Shown here in pieces: positions 29,861 to 40,360 of a DNA stretch of 47,500 bases. The position numbers were made by a program, and so were the translations under genes. Below the pieces are notes generated by a model. The model had not been told where the DNA came from, did not search any database, and saw only the letters and a list, made by a program, of their open reading frames with translations. This DNA comes from Symbiodinium natans (taxonomy: Eukaryota; Sar; Dinophyceae; Suessiales; Symbiodiniaceae), in NCBI GenBank assembly GCA_905221605.1, contig CAJNDS010002212.1, positions 470,001 through 517,500 on the forward strand. Reading direction: 5' to 3'. Positions within the stretch are counted from its first letter, which is position 1; each line of letters starts with the position of its first letter.

Positions 29861-31199
29861 TGCCACAGTTCTCGTACGAAGGATCACCTTGAAGGCCAAG
29901 TGCAGCAAAACCCAGCAAGGCAATGAATGCTGCGGACATGACCGTGCGAGCGGGCACAGCAGGGTCCTAGCTCAGAACGCAGTGCTGCAAAAGGCCGGAC
30001 AGTGGGCAAAGCGGCACCAAAGCCGGGATCGGCGTTGCTTAGAGTTCAGGGTTTAGGGTTTCAATGCTGGTGCGGCGCATCTTCAGGAGTCCAGGTTTGA
30101 AGCAGCGGAGCACTGGGCTGTGCTAGGCATCAGTGTACAGTCTACCCGTCCAAGCCTCCTTGCAAGCAAAGCAGGCAGGAGGCTGCAGAATCCAAGCCGG
30201 AAAGGCTTCTCTGGATTCCCTGGACTCACCTGAACTCGGGCTCAACGCGTTGTGGGCGAGATTCGGGAACTTTGCGAAACATCCTTCTAAGGGGCATGGT
30301 CAGATGAATGCAGCTTAAGCACAATATTCGGAGTCATCGGAGATAGGCAGTCAGCGTCGGATGGCCTGTCGAGCCCAAGGAAGTGCACTCTCTGTGCAAA
30401 TGGCATGGTGGCATACCCTTGCAATCAAAAAACATCGCCCGGCCTGCGGCGGCCAGAGGCGGGGAACTGCAAAGCTACTACGTGGATCTACCTACCACGT
30501 TGAGCCTTCAGGCCTCGCGCGGTTTTACTCGTGTCTGCACAAGACGGATTGCAAAGGCGTACTCAAGATATGGAGGGTACTCAAGATAGAGGCATTCCGT
30601 CAATGCACCATGCCGCACCACAGCTCGCGCTCTTGAGACTTTTCTCTCTAGCCATCAGTCGCCGCAGAGACCTGCTCACGAAGCTTTGCGACCTGCAGCG
30701 GGCATCAACTTTGGTAGGGTTTGGGGTTAAGGGTTTTGGGTTTTGGGTTTTGGGTTTTGGGTTTAGGGTTTAGGGTTTAGGGTTTAGGGTTTTGGGTTTA
30801 GGATGTTGGGTTGGGGGTTGAGGGTTTAGGGTTTAGGGCTTAGGGTTTGGGGTTTGGGGTTTAGGGTGCGTCTGAGCATGCGACCTGCTCACGAAGGCGC
30901 CGGAGTAGCGGGTCTTCCGCCTTGAGCTTAGGGTTTAGGGGGTTTAGGGTTTAGGGCTTAGGGTTTAAGGTTTGTTTACGGCTAAAATTTCCAAGGTTTC
31001 ACGATGTGCGAAGGCCCGAGGCTTCGACCACATCCGGGGCCGGCCCGGCCGAAGACTCTGCCTGCTCTCCGTGTTAGTGGGGTTTAGGGCTTGGGTTTGG
31101 GTGAAGGGTTTAGGGTTTAGGGTTTAGGGTTTAGGGTTTAGGGTTTAGGGTTTAGGGTTTAGGGCTTAGGGCTTAGGGTTTAGGGTTTAGGGTTTAGGT
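29861..31199. other. Unassigned stretch, then telomere-like tracts
   Basis: Positions 29861-30715 are non-repetitive with only short open frames on the plus strand; nothing recognised. TTTAGGG/TTTTGGG repeats dominate 30716-31000 and 31080-31199. The last tract abuts the stop codon of the BRAP2-like gene. Confidence 0.45.
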
Positions 31200-34100
31200 T
31201 CAAAAGCTGCTCCAAATTTCTGAGCCATCCGCATAGCCCTTGCTGTCGGCCCTCAGCACAAGATGCAGAGGTAAGACCGCTGTGTTCAGGAGACAACGCT
31301 AGATGGCCATATGGAGGTCCCAAGCCAGAGTCCCTTATGAAAGCCTGGTTCTACAAAGATTCCTTACACGGAGGTCCTCAGAACACCCCAAACCCTAAAC
31401 CGTAAACTGTAAACCCTAAACCCTAGACCCTAAACCCTAACCCTAAACCCTAAGCCCTAAACCCTAAACCCCAAAGAAAGCTTCGGCCGAGCGCATGACT
31501 TGGCCATCTCACGGCGGTTGGCCAAGAGGGATTGGTTCAGCTCTTTGACGAAGCCTCAACTGCTATTTGCTTAAAAACCCCAAAAGAATTTAAACACAAA
31601 AAAACAATCCCAATATATATTGCCCTTAACAAGGAAGAATATGTGTTTTAATTTTTTTGGGGGGGGGCTCTTAAGCAATTAGTAGTCAAAAGTCACTCTC
31701 TCAGCCGATCCAGGTCCAACCTCCCAAAATGCGGTGGTTACGAAAGTAGGGGATCCCGAAAATAGACCTCAAGTAGTAAGACTCCCATACAATAAGGACC
31801 CAACAAGGTACCCCCAAATTTCGGCAACCCCCCAAAAAATAGCAACCCTGGCAACCCTACGCCCCCCCAAAGCCTAAACCCCGTTCCGCTAAGCTCGCGG
31901 CCCAGCTGTTCATGAGCTTCTGCCAAACTGCGCTGCGCCGCCGTAACCTGTTTCTCAAGCACCTGAGCCACGAAACCAGGAGCCTTAGGGGGTTTTTTAT
32001 GGGGGTCATGTAGGGGCTACTGAAGTTTAGTAAGGACTGTAGAACCCTAAACCCTGAAAGGCCCTGGAATCCTGAGTCTCCCAATGAACTCCAAGCGTCT
32101 CAGCCCATCAGCTGGCAGTCTACCGTAGTATGGAGCCGTGTAGGCCCTAGAACAGGGCCCCACCTCTATGTTGGTGCAATGTACTAGAAGAAACATACTG
32201 GAAAAGAGACCCCCCCCCACCCACCGATTTTGACGCCCAAAATCCAATGTGTCCGTGCCTTTTGGTTCAGCTCTTCACAATGTGCTCTCCAATGTCGAGT
32301 CTATTTTGGGGACCCCTATACCCTAAACCCCTCAGTAGAGTGCCTTACTGCAACGATCACCCGTTTAGAGAACTGCCCATGTCTTGGCGATCCCTGGGTT
32401 GATTGTTTTGGGCTTCGGGTTTTCCAACCCGAAGGGTTTAGGGTTTAGGGTTTAGGGTTTCGGGTTTAGGGATGACAGGATCCGTGGGCCTTCTTGTGCT
32501 TCTCTGCGGCTTCCACCTCCTCCTGACAACGAGGATGCTGAGGTTAGGTCATAGGGCCCTAATGCCCGAATGTAGTCCCTGATTCCCGAAAGCCTATGAA
32601 CCTCTAAGTACACTGTTCTGCTTGACTAGTGAAAGCTAGGGAGCGTTGGGGAGCAGTGGGGAGTATGAGGCTCCCGTAAGAACCCTATAAACCTTCCATG
32701 GTCCCAGAAGTCCGGCAGGCCACGAAGCATTGCGGTAGGGTTTAGGGTTTAGGGTTGAGGGTTGAGGGTTGAGGGTTGAGGGTTTAGGGTTTAGGGTTTA
32801 GAGTTTAGGGTTACTAGGGGTTTGGTGGTTTGGGGTATTAGGGGTTTGGGTAAAGCCGCCCCTGCATACTTGAGCCCTGAAGCCCACCATACAGCTGCCG
32901 TTCCGAGCGCCTGCAAACACTTCGCTCGCAGTTCTTCGGCCTGCGTTGGCTTAGGAGGGACCCTGAAACCCTAAACCCTACACCCTAAACCCTGAACCCT
33001 CAACCCTAAATCCTGAACCCTAGAGCCTGAGCCCTGAACCCTCAACCTTCTTTTGAGGTTGCGGGTGAAGAGCTCGGGATATGGAGCCGATGCATCACTG
33101 TGACATGAAGGCTCCCGGTAACGACACACCACCAGCAAAAGAGCTGACCCGCAGCCCTGAGCCCTGCAAGTATTTCTCGCTCTGCAGAGGGCTCTGCGCC
33201 ATAAAGCCGTATACACCTCAAGAGCCCTGAAATTTCCGAAAAACCTGAACCCTAAACCCTAAACCCTAAACCCTAAACCCCAAGCCCTAAAAAGTCCTGA
33301 ACCTACACCTCGGCCAAGAACGCAGGGGCGCGCCTCACGGGCTGCTTTGAGCCCTTCCACTACTTCGCTGTGCTGCTGGTGCAGGTCTGTCAGCTGGATC
33401 TCATACAGAGAACGCCTTCGTGCGTTTTAGGATTTTAGGATGCAGGGCTAACTTGGAGGTTCAGGGTACTTGTTCAGAATAAATTCAAGTATAACCATAT
33501 TAGGGCACTTAATGGGCTTATAAGTGGGTCAGAAGTACCATGAACCTCCAAGTATGGTTCTGCAGCTACCGAGCACGGCACTGGTAGTCTAGCTGGGAAG
33601 CCAGAATCGCGTCCAGCTCCATGGAAAGCATGTGCTGGACAGAAAGGACTTCGGTCAAGCTCAGCAATTTGCCTTTCGTCTTTCGAAGGACAAAGTTTGG
33701 CCTCGTTGTGGGTGGAGGATGTAGCCTTGGTGCATCTCCAAATGGCCACAAAAATCATGCAGCATCGCGGTAGCGGTAGTTGACTGCGACACTTTGGATA
33801 TTTGCAAGACTCTGCTGCAGTGCATCAACATCCAGTACTCCAATACAATGTGCGCGACCAACGGAGACCCTACTTCAGAACTGCCCCATGCGGAAGTTCT
33901 CGCAAACAGGGGTACCCTTTTGGGGGGTCCCTTTAAAGGGATTCTATTCGATTTGGGGTGTAAAAGGGGTACCCCTATTTTGGCAAGTACCCATGTATTC
34001 GCCGTCAGGCACACAACACGCCAAACTGAGTTGCTGGCCTTGGGTCCCGATGATGTCGCTTCCCCACTGATCTCGGGGGAGGGGAGAGGAGGGGAGGGAA

Positions 34101-37100
34101 TTCTAAATTTTGGGTCCTCTTGTAGGTACTTGTTTGTACCAGGATTCCCAAACAGGACTACTGGCTGACGGAGAGCACAGAACAAAACGTGGAAGGTGTT
34201 TTCGGGTGCTGTCAGCAAACACCTTTTGCACAGGTCCACGACAATGTCGGATGCAGCATGAGCACCGCAAGTTTGGAGTGTTTTAGGGGGCTTGAACCCA
34301 ATGTGCCTTATTTGGTGCGTGGGGATCCCGAATTAAATTCTTGGGGACACCAACTCATCCTTGCTAAAACCGAAATTCTCGGGGGTCTGATGCCAAGTCT
34401 TGGGCAGCCGGAACTGGAAGTGCCAACCTGAGTCAGCAAGCCGGTCAATCTGTCTTCTTTGGGTTTGAAAAGGTTTGGGGCAGATGTCAATTTTAGAAAG
34501 CACGAAGAAAATGAATAGATGTGAAGACAAGAAAAGAGATGTTCAAACCACTTACTTCGACCACGATGTGGGAGCCATTCTGCCATTTTCGGACCTTGCA
34601 CGGATGCTTCGCGGTAGGCTTCTGTTGCGGGACTCCGCGGAAATCTCTGCGGGTAGGCTGTCTACAGCCTGGGCACTCCAGAGATTCTCGGCGGGACTCG
34701 TTGCGGGATTCTCTGAGTGCTCCTCTGGGGGCAGGCACTCCAGGGAGACTTACTCGGCAGGGCTCTCTGCTAGCCTTGTTGTGGTGTGGGCACTGAGGGA
34801 GTACTTGGTGGGAATCTTTGTAGGTTTCTTGAAGGTTTACGGAGATAGGGGACCCGAAAAAAGATCCCGAAATAGTAGGATTCCCTTAATAAGGACCCCA
34901 AATAGCTACCCCTAATTCCAGAAACCCCCTCTTTGCATGTGGGCACTCAAGGGACCAGGCCAGAAGATCAGGAGAACCAGCAACTCAAAGTCTAGCAGCC
35001 CCACACCGAGGGTCGGCAACAATCATGCTAGTAAAGAAAAAACGATCGTAGCCCTAAACCCTAAACCCTAAACCCTAAACCCTAAACCCTAAACCCTAAA
35101 CCCTAAACCCTAAACCCTGGCAGCTGGGCTTGGGGAGGCGCTCGTAGAGTCCACCCGACGCTGCGGTTTGCTGCACCAGCCTCCCCCAGAAAAGGCAAAG
35201 GTCTAAACAGGGATTTCCGAAACTAGGGGTTTAGGGTTTAGGGTTTAGGGTTTAGGGTTTAGGGTTTAGGGTTTAAGGTTTAAGGCTTAGGGTTTAGGGT
35301 TTAAGGTTTAGGGTTTAGGGTTTAGGGTTTAAGGTTTAAGGCTTAGGGTTTAGGGTTTAAGGTTTAGGGTTTAGGGTTTAGGGTTTAAGGTTTAGGGTTT
35401 AGGGTTTAGGGTTTAGGGTTTAGGGTGTAGGGTGCAGGGTGGACGGCGACTGGAAAGTGCCCACCGGGCCTTGCAAGGTTGAAGGGCCAATACCCTGAAC
35501 CTCCCCAAAGCCATTAAACGCGTATGGGTGCACTAGGGGCCTGCGTGGACAACGAGTTGACGATGCGCGAGGGTTTGGGGTTTAGGGTTTCGGGGTTTGG
35601 GTGCAGGCTCTAGAGGAGAGTTGGCATGCGCTACCTAAGGCCCTACCAGTGGTAGAGTTAGCACGCGCTACCTAAGGCCTACAGAACCCTTTTTTGGGGG
35701 GGAGCCTGCGGTGGACAAAGACGTCACACTCATAGTCCCAGATGCGACCAGTCGCCAGGTGGAAACCTGCAGTCAAGTCACCAAAGAACAAGGAGCCATG
35801 AGGAAGTACAAGGATGACATGGGCTGTTCTCTGAATCATGGTGCCTTTTTGGGTACCTTAAGTATATGGGAGTCCGTTTTGTACTAGAAAGCCCAAAAGG
35901 GACCATAATTTAGCGAACTGTCCATATGCCCAGGCTGCTGACAGAAGCGATGCCGCTGTTGGGTCGCGTGGTCCTCTTCCAGCGCCGGCTGCTCAACGGG
36001 GTCTACGACTTAGGGTTTCGGGTTTCGGGTTGGAGGTTTAGGGCTTAGGGTTTGATGCACCTTCGCATGTGCATCTTGGTATCTTCCACATCCAAGGTGA
36101 CCACAGATGAGGCAAACCCAGAGATCCTGGCAAGGAGCGCAATGCAAAGGCTCGATGCAGCGTGTGCCACGCTGGCTGAGTAGGGTTTAGGGACCCTAAA
36201 CCCTAAACCCTTAACCCTAAACCCTAAACCCTAAACCCTAAACCCTAAACCCTAAACCCTAAACCCTAAAGTAAAACACCCTAAAAGGGTCGGGGCTCCT
36301 CCTCTTGTGGACAGCACGTGCAGGCCAGCATGGGCCTGAGGCCGACAGAAGGATCCGGGAGCAAGAACAGCGGCAACGATTGCCTGGGTACTTTCCGCAC
36401 CAGCCCGCACCCTCAATGAGACACCCCTGAACCCTGAACCCTAAACCCTAAACCCTCAACCCCAAACCCTAAACCCTAAACCCTAAACCCTACACCCCAA
36501 TCTGAAGGTTTTCCCAAAGTAAGGGCCGGGCCGATCTGCCAACGCGCGCTGGGCGATGACCTGAGCACGGGCGTGCGCCCTTGGGTTTAGGGTTTAGGGT
36601 TTAGGGTTTAGGGTTTAGGGTTTAGGGTTTAGGGTTTAGGGTTTAGGGTTTAGGGTTTAGGGTTTAGGGTTTAGGGTTTAGGGTTTAGGGTTAGGGTTTA
36701 GGGTTTAGGATTTAGGGTTTAGGGTTTAGGGGTTTCGGGTTTAGGGGTTAGGCTAAACCCTTTGAAACCCTAAGCCCCTCAACCCTCAAGCGGTGCTTTA
36801 GGAGATACGTGGGGAGGATGAGGAGCTTAGGGTTTCGGGGTTTGAGGTTTAGGGTTTAGGGCTTTTTTTTCGGGTTTGACCGAAGTCCTAAACCTGTAAA
36901 AACCCTTCAACACCTAAACTCTAAACCCTATAAACGTCCAAACCACTCAAATCTCAAACCCCTGACTCAGCCTGAACCCCAGACCCCCAAGCACACCTGC
37001 CAGGAGCGCGGCTGCGCAGGCGGTGCAGGTGGGTGGGCGACACGTCTTCCCAGTTTGGGCGTCATCGGAGATCCACCCGTGGCTGTGAGTGACCATGCCT

Positions 37101-37319
37101 GCGTTTAAGGTCTAGAGTTTTTGATGATTAGGGCTTTTGACGATTCAGTCAAAAGTGCTGCGAAGAAACATATGCAAAACTATATATATATTTGTACATC
37201 TAAGCCGCAAAACCCCTAAAACCGAGGAGCTGTCATGTTTCGGCCCAAAGGCTTCAGGCTTACGGGCCTGTGCCAGAGACGTCGATGCGCTCGATGCACA
37301 CCGGGCACGAGGGCAGCTC
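31200..37319 (-). CDS. BRAP: BRAP2-like RING / ZnF-UBP / coiled-coil ubiquitin ligase
   Basis: Minus exons. 37319-37268: ELPSCPVCIERID, first half of the RING. 37098-36997: in phase, but the remaining RING ligands are atypical. 36150-36061: CQDLWVCLICGHLGCGRYQD, a clear ZnF-UBP. 35973-35919: HATQQRHRFCQQPGH. 35766-35706: FHLATGRIWDYECDVFVHR, matching the BRAP2 'RVWDYxGDxxVHR' segment. Then 34066-33991, 33837-33764, 33679-33575 (LDAILASQLDYQCR, compare BRAP 'LLTSQLESQR'), 33399-33309, 33226-33156, 32940-32893 (AEELRAKCLQALGTAA), 32522-32490 (EEVEAAEKHKK), 31962-31890, 31554-31500 and 31251-31200 (stop TGA): the C-terminal coiled coil. All listed junctions from 34066 down keep phase. BRAP2 proteins are cytoplasmic E3 ligases that bind ubiquitin and dampen MAPK signalling in animals; the role here is inferred. 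Exons between 36997 and 36150 and between 35706 and 34066 are incomplete. Confidence 0.85.
31737..31828. mobile_element. MITE-like element, family C, copy 1
   Basis: Termini GTTACGAAAGTAGGGG ... CCCCCAAATTTCGGCAAC. Lies in the intron between the 31890-31962 and 31500-31554 exons of the BRAP2-like gene. Confidence 0.6.
33452..33552. mobile_element. MITE-like element, family A, copy 4
   Basis: CTTGGAGGTTCAGGGTACTT ... AGTACCATGAACCTCCAAG, flanked by TA on the left and by TA on the right. Fills most of the intron between BRAP2-like exons 33575-33679 and 33309-33399. Confidence 0.8.
33896..33990. mobile_element. MITE-like element, family C, copy 2, ending at a splice donor
   Basis: Termini GTTCTCGCAAACAGGGG ... 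CCCCTATTTTGGCAAGTAC. On the minus strand its first bases, GTACTTGCC, are the donor of the 33991-34066 exon, so the element starts exactly at the exon edge and occupies about two thirds of that 153-nt intron. Confidence 0.65.
34557..34735 (-). CDS. Candidate exon ending at a consensus GTAAGT donor
   Basis: The minus frame reads NPATSPAENLWSAQAVDSLP and runs to TGGTCGAA|GTAAGT (donor at 34556). An overlapping frame reads LECPGCRQPTRRDFRG. The region has degenerate repeats of about 55-65 bp (TGGGCACTC/TGAGGGA motif at about 34668, 34733, 34787 and 34941 on plus). Lies between the ZnF-UBP and coiled-coil exons of the BRAP2-like gene, and probably belongs to it, but the frame is undecided. Confidence 0.45.
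34835..34925. mobile_element. MITE-like element, family C, copy 3
   Basis: Termini GTTTACGGAGATAGGGG ... CCCCTAATTCCAGAAAC. No coding potential. Confidence 0.6.
35118..35190 (-). CDS. Candidate exon of the BRAP2-like gene
   Basis: Minus frame reads LVQQTAASGGLYERLPKPSC with G/C-ending codons, between a CCCTAAA tract (35051-35117) and a G-rich AG acceptor near 35192. Its place falls between the ZnF-UBP and coiled-coil exons. No domain to confirm it. Confidence 0.4.
35226..35430 (+). repeat. Telomere-like tract, about 29 units
   Basis: TTTAGGG units with periodic TTTAAGG and TTAAGGCTTAGGG variants that recur as a block, showing internal duplication of the tract itself. Intronic in the BRAP2-like gene. 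Confidence 0.95.
36582..36732 (+). repeat. Telomere-like tract, about 21 units
   Basis: Nearly perfect TTTAGGG array with one 1-bp contraction. Intronic in the BRAP2-like gene. Confidence 0.95.
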
Positions 37320-37390
37320 CTGGGAAGTCTTGGCTTGGGGTTTAGAGGTTACGCCTTCGGGCCTGGGCAGCTTGGGGCTTTTCGTTGGGC

Positions 37391-37563
37391 GTTAAACCCT
37401 AAACCCTAAACCCTACTCAACCCTAAACCCTAAACCCTAAACCCTACACCCTAAACCCTAAACCCTAAACCCTAAACCCTAGACCCTAGACCCTAGACCC
37501 TAAACCCTAAACCCTACACCCTAAACCCTAAACCCTAAACCCTAAACCCTAAACCCTAAACCC
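37391..37563 (-). repeat. Telomere-like tract (CCCTAAA)n
   Basis: About 24 units with CCCTACA and CCCTAGA variants. Confidence 0.95.
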
Positions 37564-37680
37564 TGCCCCCCCGGGCGCTGAGGCCGCGGCGTACGCGGTG
37601 CTGGGAATGGTGGAGCTCCACTTTGCTGCCATGGCCGCATCTTGCTTCTCCGAGTCGGCCCTGGTCAGCGTCGGCTGCAC
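37563..37680 (-). CDS. Candidate exon upstream of the RING exon
   Basis: Acceptor CTCAG|GTGCAG; the frame reads PTLTRADSEKQDAAMAAKW and on through an Ala/Ser/Pro-rich end. Almost every codon ends in G or C. The donor may be the first GTTTAG of the adjoining tract. Position fits the N-terminal part of the BRAP2-like gene; no domain seen. Confidence 0.45.
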
Positions 37681-37740
37681 CTGAGTACCTTCAGGGGGGA
37701 GGGGGGAAAAGCCAAGGCATGGGCTTCTTTTGGGGGGGGT

Positions 37741-37835
37741 TAGGGTTTAGGGTTTAGGGTTTAGGGTTTAGGGTTTAGGGTTTAGGGTTTAGGGTTTAGG
37801 GTTTACGGTTTAGGGTTTAGGGTTTAGGGTTTAGG
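37741..37835 (+). repeat. Telomere-like tract (TTTAGGG)n
   Basis: About 13.5 units. Confidence 0.95.
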
Positions 37836-37888
37836 TTTTAAGGGTTTCCATGCCCAGAGCTTCGAGCTTGACACAGGCGCTGGCTCAC

Positions 37889-37990
37889 CGGCATGAGATG
37901 GGTCGATGTCGTACACGATGGCCTCGCTTGGCGAGCCCCAGCGCCAATTTGGGAAGCGAATTGTCGATGATGACCCCGCTTTTGGTGCCC
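37889..37990 (-). CDS. Candidate exon with consensus donor
   Basis: Ends at CATGCCG|GTGAGC (donor 37888). Two minus frames are open: one reads WRWGSPSEAIVYDIDPSHA, the other GVIIDNSLPKLALGLAKRG. An AG acceptor is at 37991-37992. Belongs in order to the BRAP2-like gene's 5' part or to a separate gene. Confidence 0.4.
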
Positions 37991-38179
37991 CTAACAGTAA
38001 GGAATATACCATGAGACAGACCCCATGCCCCAAAGAACACTCAGACAGCTGTGACGGATACACGAGAAGAGAGACGCCAAGCAAGCATCAGAAAAACACA
38101 CTTTAACGGAGACCCCAACAAAAGACTTCGACATTCAAAACAAAAGGGCCTACAATCGATATAAAGCCCCAAATGGGGG

Positions 38180-38273
38180 GTTTACGATAATAGGGGTACC
38201 TAATTGGGGTCCTTATTATAAGGGAAGCCTACTATTTGGGGGTCTACATTTGGGGCCCCTTATTCTCGGAAAC
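38180..38273. mobile_element. MITE-like element, family C, copy 4, ending at a splice donor
   Basis: Termini GTTTACGATAATAGGGG ... CCCCTTATTCTCGGAAAC. On the minus strand it begins GTTTCCGAG immediately after the 38274-38373 candidate exon, so it would supply that exon's GT donor. Confidence 0.65.
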
Positions 38274-38577
38274 TCCCAAACAGCAACGGGGTCTGTGCCT
38301 CGAGGAATGCCAAGTAGCAACACGCCCCGCCGTTCCGCGACTCGGCCTTCGACTTGATGCATCGATGGCCCCCCTAAAACTTGGGGACCAACTGAACCCT
38401 GGAGTAGGGGTCGTATACCCTGTACGATTCTACTCCCGATGGAGGTATAGGAACCATAAACCCTTTTAGGGTTCATTCGGTCCCCAAGGAAACCGTACAT
38501 GAACCAACCCCACGCAGGTCCCCCAGGTACAAACTATCTTGGGCTGCATCCCCTCCAACCAGGGAACTTACCATGAC
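38274..38577 (-). CDS. Two candidate 5' exons of the BRAP2-like gene around a family D element
   Basis: Exon 38577-38494 (AQDSLYLGDLRGVGS) starts after TAGCAG|GTC. Exon 38373-38274 reads RRGVLLLGIPRGTDPVAVWE, reminiscent of the first strand of the RRM-like N-terminal domain of BRAP2 (a stretch of type VLLxGIP). The family D element at 38380-38488 separates them. Removing it together with one TTT flank restores a single open frame. No GT-AG choice reproduces that junction exactly, so either the site is non-canonical or the element is a young insertion in an exon. Confidence 0.45.
38380..38488. mobile_element. MITE-like element, family D, copy 1
   Basis: Inverted termini CTTGGGGACCAACTGAACCC ... 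GGGTTCATTCGGTCCCCAAG. On the minus strand both edges carry TTT. Same family as the DHHC gene's intron 1. Confidence 0.8.
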
Positions 38578-38599
38578 CTGCTACCTCTACTACTTGAGG

Positions 38600-39447
38600 T
38601 TTGACACCACTATAAGCTACTGCTAATTGCCCACGACCCTGGGCATAATCCACTATTTATGCCTGCACAAGGGCTGTCAGAGCTGCTATACCCTGGCTTA
38701 TAACCTCCTATGCCCTCCATTAGGGGTCATGGCCACTAAGTACCTCCACCCTAAACCCTAAACCCTATAATATAGCCTGCAATGCGGCGGGTCTCTGATG
38801 CTGATGAAGATGATGAAGATTATGATTGCCATCAGATTGAGAAGCATTAAAACCAAAAAAAGACAATTCAAGTTCACTCATGTTGATAGATCCCTAAGCC
38901 CTAGACACTAAACCCCAAAACCCTAACCCCTAGACCCTAACCCTAAACCATAAACCCTAAACCCCAAGACCCTAAACCCCAGACCCCCCCCCCCCCCCCT
39001 TAACCCCAAACCCTAGATCCTAAACCTCGCCTTCTGATTTGTACAACCCTGAAACCTGACTTCAGGCCTTGCCAGCACAGCTGCCCTGTGGCTCCTGACC
39101 TGGTTTAGGGTTTAGGGTTTAGGGTTTAGGGTTTAGGGTTTAGGGTTTAGGGTTTAGGGTTTAGGGTTTAGGGTTTAGGGCTTAGAGGTACGTGCTTTGG
39201 AGACGGAAGGAGCTGGTTTTTACTTCGGGCTGAGCGGGCATGTGAGATTTAAAGGGTTTCTAGGGCAGGGCTTAAAGGGCTTGTGGGATACCTGGGTGTT
39301 TTGAAGGGTGTTGAGGGTTTTTTTTCGGACTCTTGGGGTCGAAGGCACCAAAAAGAAGACCCCCCAAAAAAACCAAGGGAACTGAAGAATTAGAACTTCA
39401 TTCTGGGCCCAACAAAGCGAGCCCTCAACCCCAAGCCCCGAAACTGC
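38600..39447. other. No supported gene; C run and telomere-like tract
   Basis: Positions 38600-38880 are unremarkable. 38890-39030 is degenerate CCCTAAA with a C17 run at 38984-39000. 39103-39183 is a TTTAGGG tract. 39184-39447 has a G/C-poor minus frame of no clear merit. Confidence 0.5.
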
Positions 39448-39496
39448 CTGTGAAGAGTCTGCCATGGTTTGCCTTGTACAAGGCATCAGCCGCTGC
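39448..39496 (-). CDS. Candidate internal exon
   Basis: Between CGAGAAG| and |GCAGTT (a GC donor), reading AAADALYKANHGRLFT. Codons mostly G/C-ending. Starts just after a telomere-like tract. Unidentified. Confidence 0.35.
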
Positions 39497-39677
39497 CTTC
39501 TCGGGATGCAGTTTAGGGTTTAGGGTTTAGGGTTTAGGGTTTAGGGTTTAGGGTTTAGGGTTTAGGGTTTAGGGTTTAGGGTTTAGGGTTTAGGGTTTAG
39601 CGTGTAGGGTGTAGGGTGTAGGGTGTAGGGTGCAGGGTGTAGGGTGTAGGGCTTAGGATTTCGGATCTTGGCAGCCT

Positions 39678-39837
39678 AAAGACGCAAAGGAACGGCCTGG
39701 TCACGGCACAGCAGGATGACCTTCAGACGCAGAGGAGGAGGGAAGCGGAGGCGAGGGAGGAAGAGAGAGAGAGAGCAAGACAGCCCGCACCTCAGGAATT
39801 GCCAAGATCGGGATAAAGCATGCGCACCAGCAACGAG
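39678..39837 (+). CDS. Candidate coiled-coil exon, plus strand
   Basis: Plus frame to TAA reads QTQRRREAEAREEERERARQ, a highly charged helix. The minus strand would be Leu/Pro/Ser-rich. This is the best case for plus-strand coding in the window, but splice limits are not evident and the purine-rich DNA may mislead. Confidence 0.3.
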
Positions 39838-40360
39838 AAATGCTGCAAAGGGGAATCGCCGAGCGCCAGGCCGTGTAGAAGCCGCTGGTGCCCGAACCCG
39901 GCGCACACTTGCCCTCCAAGGAGGGGCAAGAGAAGGAACCTCACTGTCTCAGAGAGTCTCGTCACTCTGCTCTCTGAGCCCGAAGTTCCGAAGGCTTGCT
40001 TGGGGTTTCAGGGCGTCGGTTTAAGGTTTAGGTCGGGGTTTAAGGTGGCCCTTGCTACCTTATCCCCCAAACATCGTAGAAGCTCCCTTCCTCCCGGTTC
40101 GAAAACCTACGTGTTGCTCTGGCTTGCTTGGAGCAGAACCCACGCAACCAACAACATTTGACAGAAGTGCATCGTGGACACACACACACACATGCGCACA
40201 CACCGCCAACGAAGAGGCCCGAAGCTTGAGCGAAAGGACCGGACCGGCCACCAACAGAGGCTAGCAGCCCGCCTACCCCCAGAAAATATTCCAAACCCGG
40301 GGGGGGGGGGGGGGGCTCTCAGGGTTTAGGGTTTAGGGTTTAGGGTTTCGGGTTGAGGGT

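Noticed and set aside
35535-35575. Minus frame RIVNSLSTQ as a BRAP2-like exon
   Set aside because: Composition is good and CAG|GC follows, but no AG acceptor lies at its start.
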